DNA from: JAPUDS01 sp039812985
GTDB taxonomy: Bacteria; Patescibacteriota; Saccharimonadia; Saccharimonadales; Saccharimonadaceae
DNA: 5,115 nucleotides
Assembly: GCA_039812985.1 (NCBI GenBank)
Contig: JBDHUL010000047.1
Coordinates: forward strand, 1 to 5,115
Reading direction: 5' to 3'
In this document: in pieces, positions 3,784-5,115 of the stretch
How the letters are laid out: each line of letters opens with the position of its first letter
Position numbering within the stretch: position 1 is the first letter of the stretch
Notes under the pieces: model-generated
What the model was told of the DNA's origin: nothing
Database searches by the model: none
What the model saw: the letters and a program-made list of their open reading frames with translations, nothing else
Made by a program: the position numbers and the translations under genes

Positions 3784-5115
3784 ATGCGTCGCCCTTATGG
3801 TGCGTTCGTTCTTGGCAGCGCGTCGGTGCTTGTATCGTTTGGGCTGCTGACGCTTGCGTGGTGCTTTATATTACGACCGGCTCATGCGCTTGGACAGGTA
3901 TATACAGTAACGAACACGAATGATACGGGCGCCGGGAGTCTACGCCAGGCCATACTGGACGCAAATGCAAACACGGCACTACTCGGTGGAGAACCGCATA
4001 GTATTCAGTTCGCGGTACCGGGCGCGGGTGTTCATACGATTGCTCTCCAGACGCCGCTTCCGTGGATAACACAGCCAACAATACTCGATGGGACGACCCA
4101 GGCTGGCACGACATGTGGTAACCTCGTGGCGGATGCGCCAAACACGCCAAACACGCCGCACGTCCTCAATATTGAGATAGTTTCGAGCACGGGGATTACG
4201 GGTGCCATTGATGATCGAACATTGGTATTTGCCCAGACAGCGGCAGGGTCGGGCATAAAAGGACTGGTGGTAAATGGGGCGGTGACTGCCGGGAGCCGGG
4301 ATGTGCTCGCTACGGCGCCAAACATGACTGTTGAATGCAGTTATTTTGGTGTAAAGGCAGACGGCACAACCCCAACCGACCCGACACTTGTGAAAGGGGG
4401 CGTTCGGATCAATGCAACGGCCGATAACTTTATCTATCGTAACAATCTCTCAACGAGCCTGTTTGCTATCGGGAGTACCGGGCTATGGTTGCCTGTTCCT
4501 GACTATGTTGACAACATGACGATTACGAATAGCTTGTTTGGGGTAAAAGTTACCCAAGACGGGCCGCTGATGACCGATGAGACAAACGATGCACGGTTGC
4601 TGTGGCTCCAGGGGGCTTCCCATGTTCTTGTCGGAGGGACACCGGCTGATGCAAATGTATTCGGTGGGTCAACGCTGACGACCAATTCATCGGACGACGT
4701 AGGGATCAAGGTGTTTGATTCATCGCAACATGTCGATATACGAAGTAACTATATTGGCATAACACCAACGGGCGTGGCCGTACACAACAACAAGGGTATC
4801 GACATAAGCAATGAGACCGAACGTACAGTAACGGATGTTTCGGTCGGAGGCGAGAACGCTGGTGATAGGAACTATATATCTGGCAACTTTGCCATTGGTG
4901 TTTTCATATTTAGCGATGTACAGACGGTTTCGGTAAAGGGCAATTATATAGGGGCGGGGCTGGATGGACGTACGAGCGGAGTGGGCAATGGAACGGGTGT
5001 GAACATTCATCCGACGCCGAATGTTGTTATTGGTGGAGCGAATGCCGGGGCTCGCAACATCATCAGTGGGAACAAGATAGCAATTAATGCTCTTGGCAAC
5101 ATGGTCACGCAGAAC
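3784..5115 (+). CDS. Secreted right-handed beta-helix repeat protein, 3'-truncated
   Basis: 444 codons with no stop before the window edge; the true length is unknown. The N-terminus is a signal peptide: MRR, then a hydrophobic core at about 7-30, then RPAHA with a type I signal peptidase site after Ala35. Cys27 has Trp before it, so it is not a lipobox. Residues 41-63 (YTVTNTNDTGAGSLRQAI, then DANAN) match the opening of secreted beta-helix proteins of the CSLREA-like kind, followed by the associated DGTTQAG motif (102-108). From about 185 onward, degenerate beta-helix turns recur: YFGVKADGT (187), LFGVKVTQDG (251), NYIGITPTG (322), NYIGAGLDG (387), with VGG/IGG-x-N-A-G-x-RN-x-ISGN between them. 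Such proteins are exported and often act in adhesion or polysaccharide binding; the role here is inferred and no catalytic residues are recognised. It has its own promoter. Thirteen of 31 Ile codons are ATA against 3 of 24 in ileS, suggesting different origin or expression. Confidence 0.9.
   Translation, partial: MRRPYGAFVLGSASVLVSFGLLTLAWCFILRPAHALGQVYTVTNTNDTGAGSLRQAILDANANTALLGGEPHSIQFAVPGAGVHTIALQTPLPWITQPTILDGTTQAGTTCGNLVADAPNTPNTPHVLNIEIVSSTGITGAIDDRTLVFAQTAAGSGIKGLVVNGAVTAGSRDVLATAPNMTVECSYFGVKADGTTPTDPTLVKGGVRINATADNFIYRNNLSTSLFAIGSTGLWLPVPDYVDNMTITNSLFGVKVTQDGPLMTDETNDARLLWLQGASHVLVGGTPADANVFGGSTLTTNSSDDVGIKVFDSSQHVDIRSNYIGITPTGVAVHNNKGIDISNETERTVTDVSVGGENAGDRNYISGNFAIGVFIFSDVQTVSVKGNYIGAGLDGRTSGVGNGTGVNIHPTPNVVIGGANAGARNIISGNKIAINALGNMVTQN
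4138..4155 (+). repeat. In-frame 9-nt tandem duplication
   Basis: CCAAACACG occurs twice back to back and is followed by the related CCGCACG. It encodes the P-N-T-P-N-T-P stretch (residues 119-125) in a loop after the DGTTQ motif of the surface protein. It probably arose by slippage and keeps the frame. Confidence 0.85.
4747..5094 (+). repeat. Two beta-helix repeat units in surface protein
   Basis: Protein-level repeats, diverged in DNA. Unit 1 (residues 322-376) and unit 2 (387-437) share the plan NYIG, G, short loop, GIDI or GVNI, 8-11 residues, V-GG/IGG-x-NAG-x-RN-x-ISGN, then a hydrophobic strand. The same pattern is weaker earlier, with LFGV at 251, VLVGG at 281 and a longer insertion. 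The spacing of about 65 residues is about three parallel beta-helix coils per unit. More units are likely past the window edge. Confidence 0.7.

Noticed and set aside
3853..3866. Lipoprotein signal around Cys27 of the surface protein
   Set aside because: The residue before Cys is Trp (L-A-W-C), which lipobox signals do not allow; the AHA type I site eight residues later fits better.
3726..3923. Possible 65-residue ORF in another frame over the leader and start of the surface gene
   Set aside because: It runs across the promoter leader, ribosome-binding site and signal peptide of the real gene. It has no ribosome-binding site and no recognisable protein features.
4032..4325. Minus-strand ORFs of 60-97 residues within 3866-5010
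   Set aside because: All lie opposite the continuous 444-codon surface-protein frame and overlap each other. They lack family motifs.

Overview
The window (5115 bp) looks like a compact bacterial chromosome segment with five genes and part of a sixth, all on the + strand. The isoleucyl-tRNA synthetase is of the archaeal/eukaryal-like type 2 (hallmark SMPFAQ-HYPFEN stretch). With the very short spacers and mid-range GC (roughly half by eye), this suggests a Patescibacteria/CPR genome, perhaps Saccharibacteria (TM7). That placement is an inference from sequence style, not a search result. The SDR gene ends in TGA exactly at its family C-terminus, so TGA acts as stop here. This argues against the TGA=Gly code of Gracilibacteria/Absconditabacteria.

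Layout. (1) 1-1817: 3' part of ileS, with the KMSKS loop, anticodon-binding domain and C-terminal domain. The start and HIGH motif lie upstream. (2) 1799-2083: small single-domain rhodanese overlapping the ileS end by 19 nt, probably translationally coupled. (3) 2159-2959: classical short-chain dehydrogenase/reductase with a complete catalytic set. (4) 2991-3248: unrecognised, very acidic 85-residue protein with a near-consensus promoter directly before its GTG. (5) 3313-3618: ribosomal protein L21 (rplU) with its own strong promoter, a 14-bp perfect palindrome at the predicted transcription start, and a factor-independent terminator at 3639-3668. (6) 3784 to the window end: an open-ended gene for a secreted right-handed beta-helix surface protein, with signal peptide, its own promoter and a strong Shine-Dalgarno sequence. 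It has no stop in the window, so a start-to-stop ORF search would miss it.

How the parts relate. ileS and rplU are translation genes, but they are separately transcribed units with the rhodanese, SDR and acidic ORF between them; no shared pathway is evident. Promoters sit directly against the preceding stop codon or terminator (2956, 3249, 3672). The most notable signals are: two genes whose start codon falls exactly 7 nt after a -10 hexamer, suggesting leaderless mRNAs; the palindrome on the rplU start site; loss of cysteine zinc knuckles and a roughly 40-residue insertion in IleRS; and the beta-helix protein with ATA-rich codon use unlike ileS. I found no RNA gene, CRISPR array, insertion sequence or convincing minus-strand gene. 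No system that I can defend as wholly new is visible.
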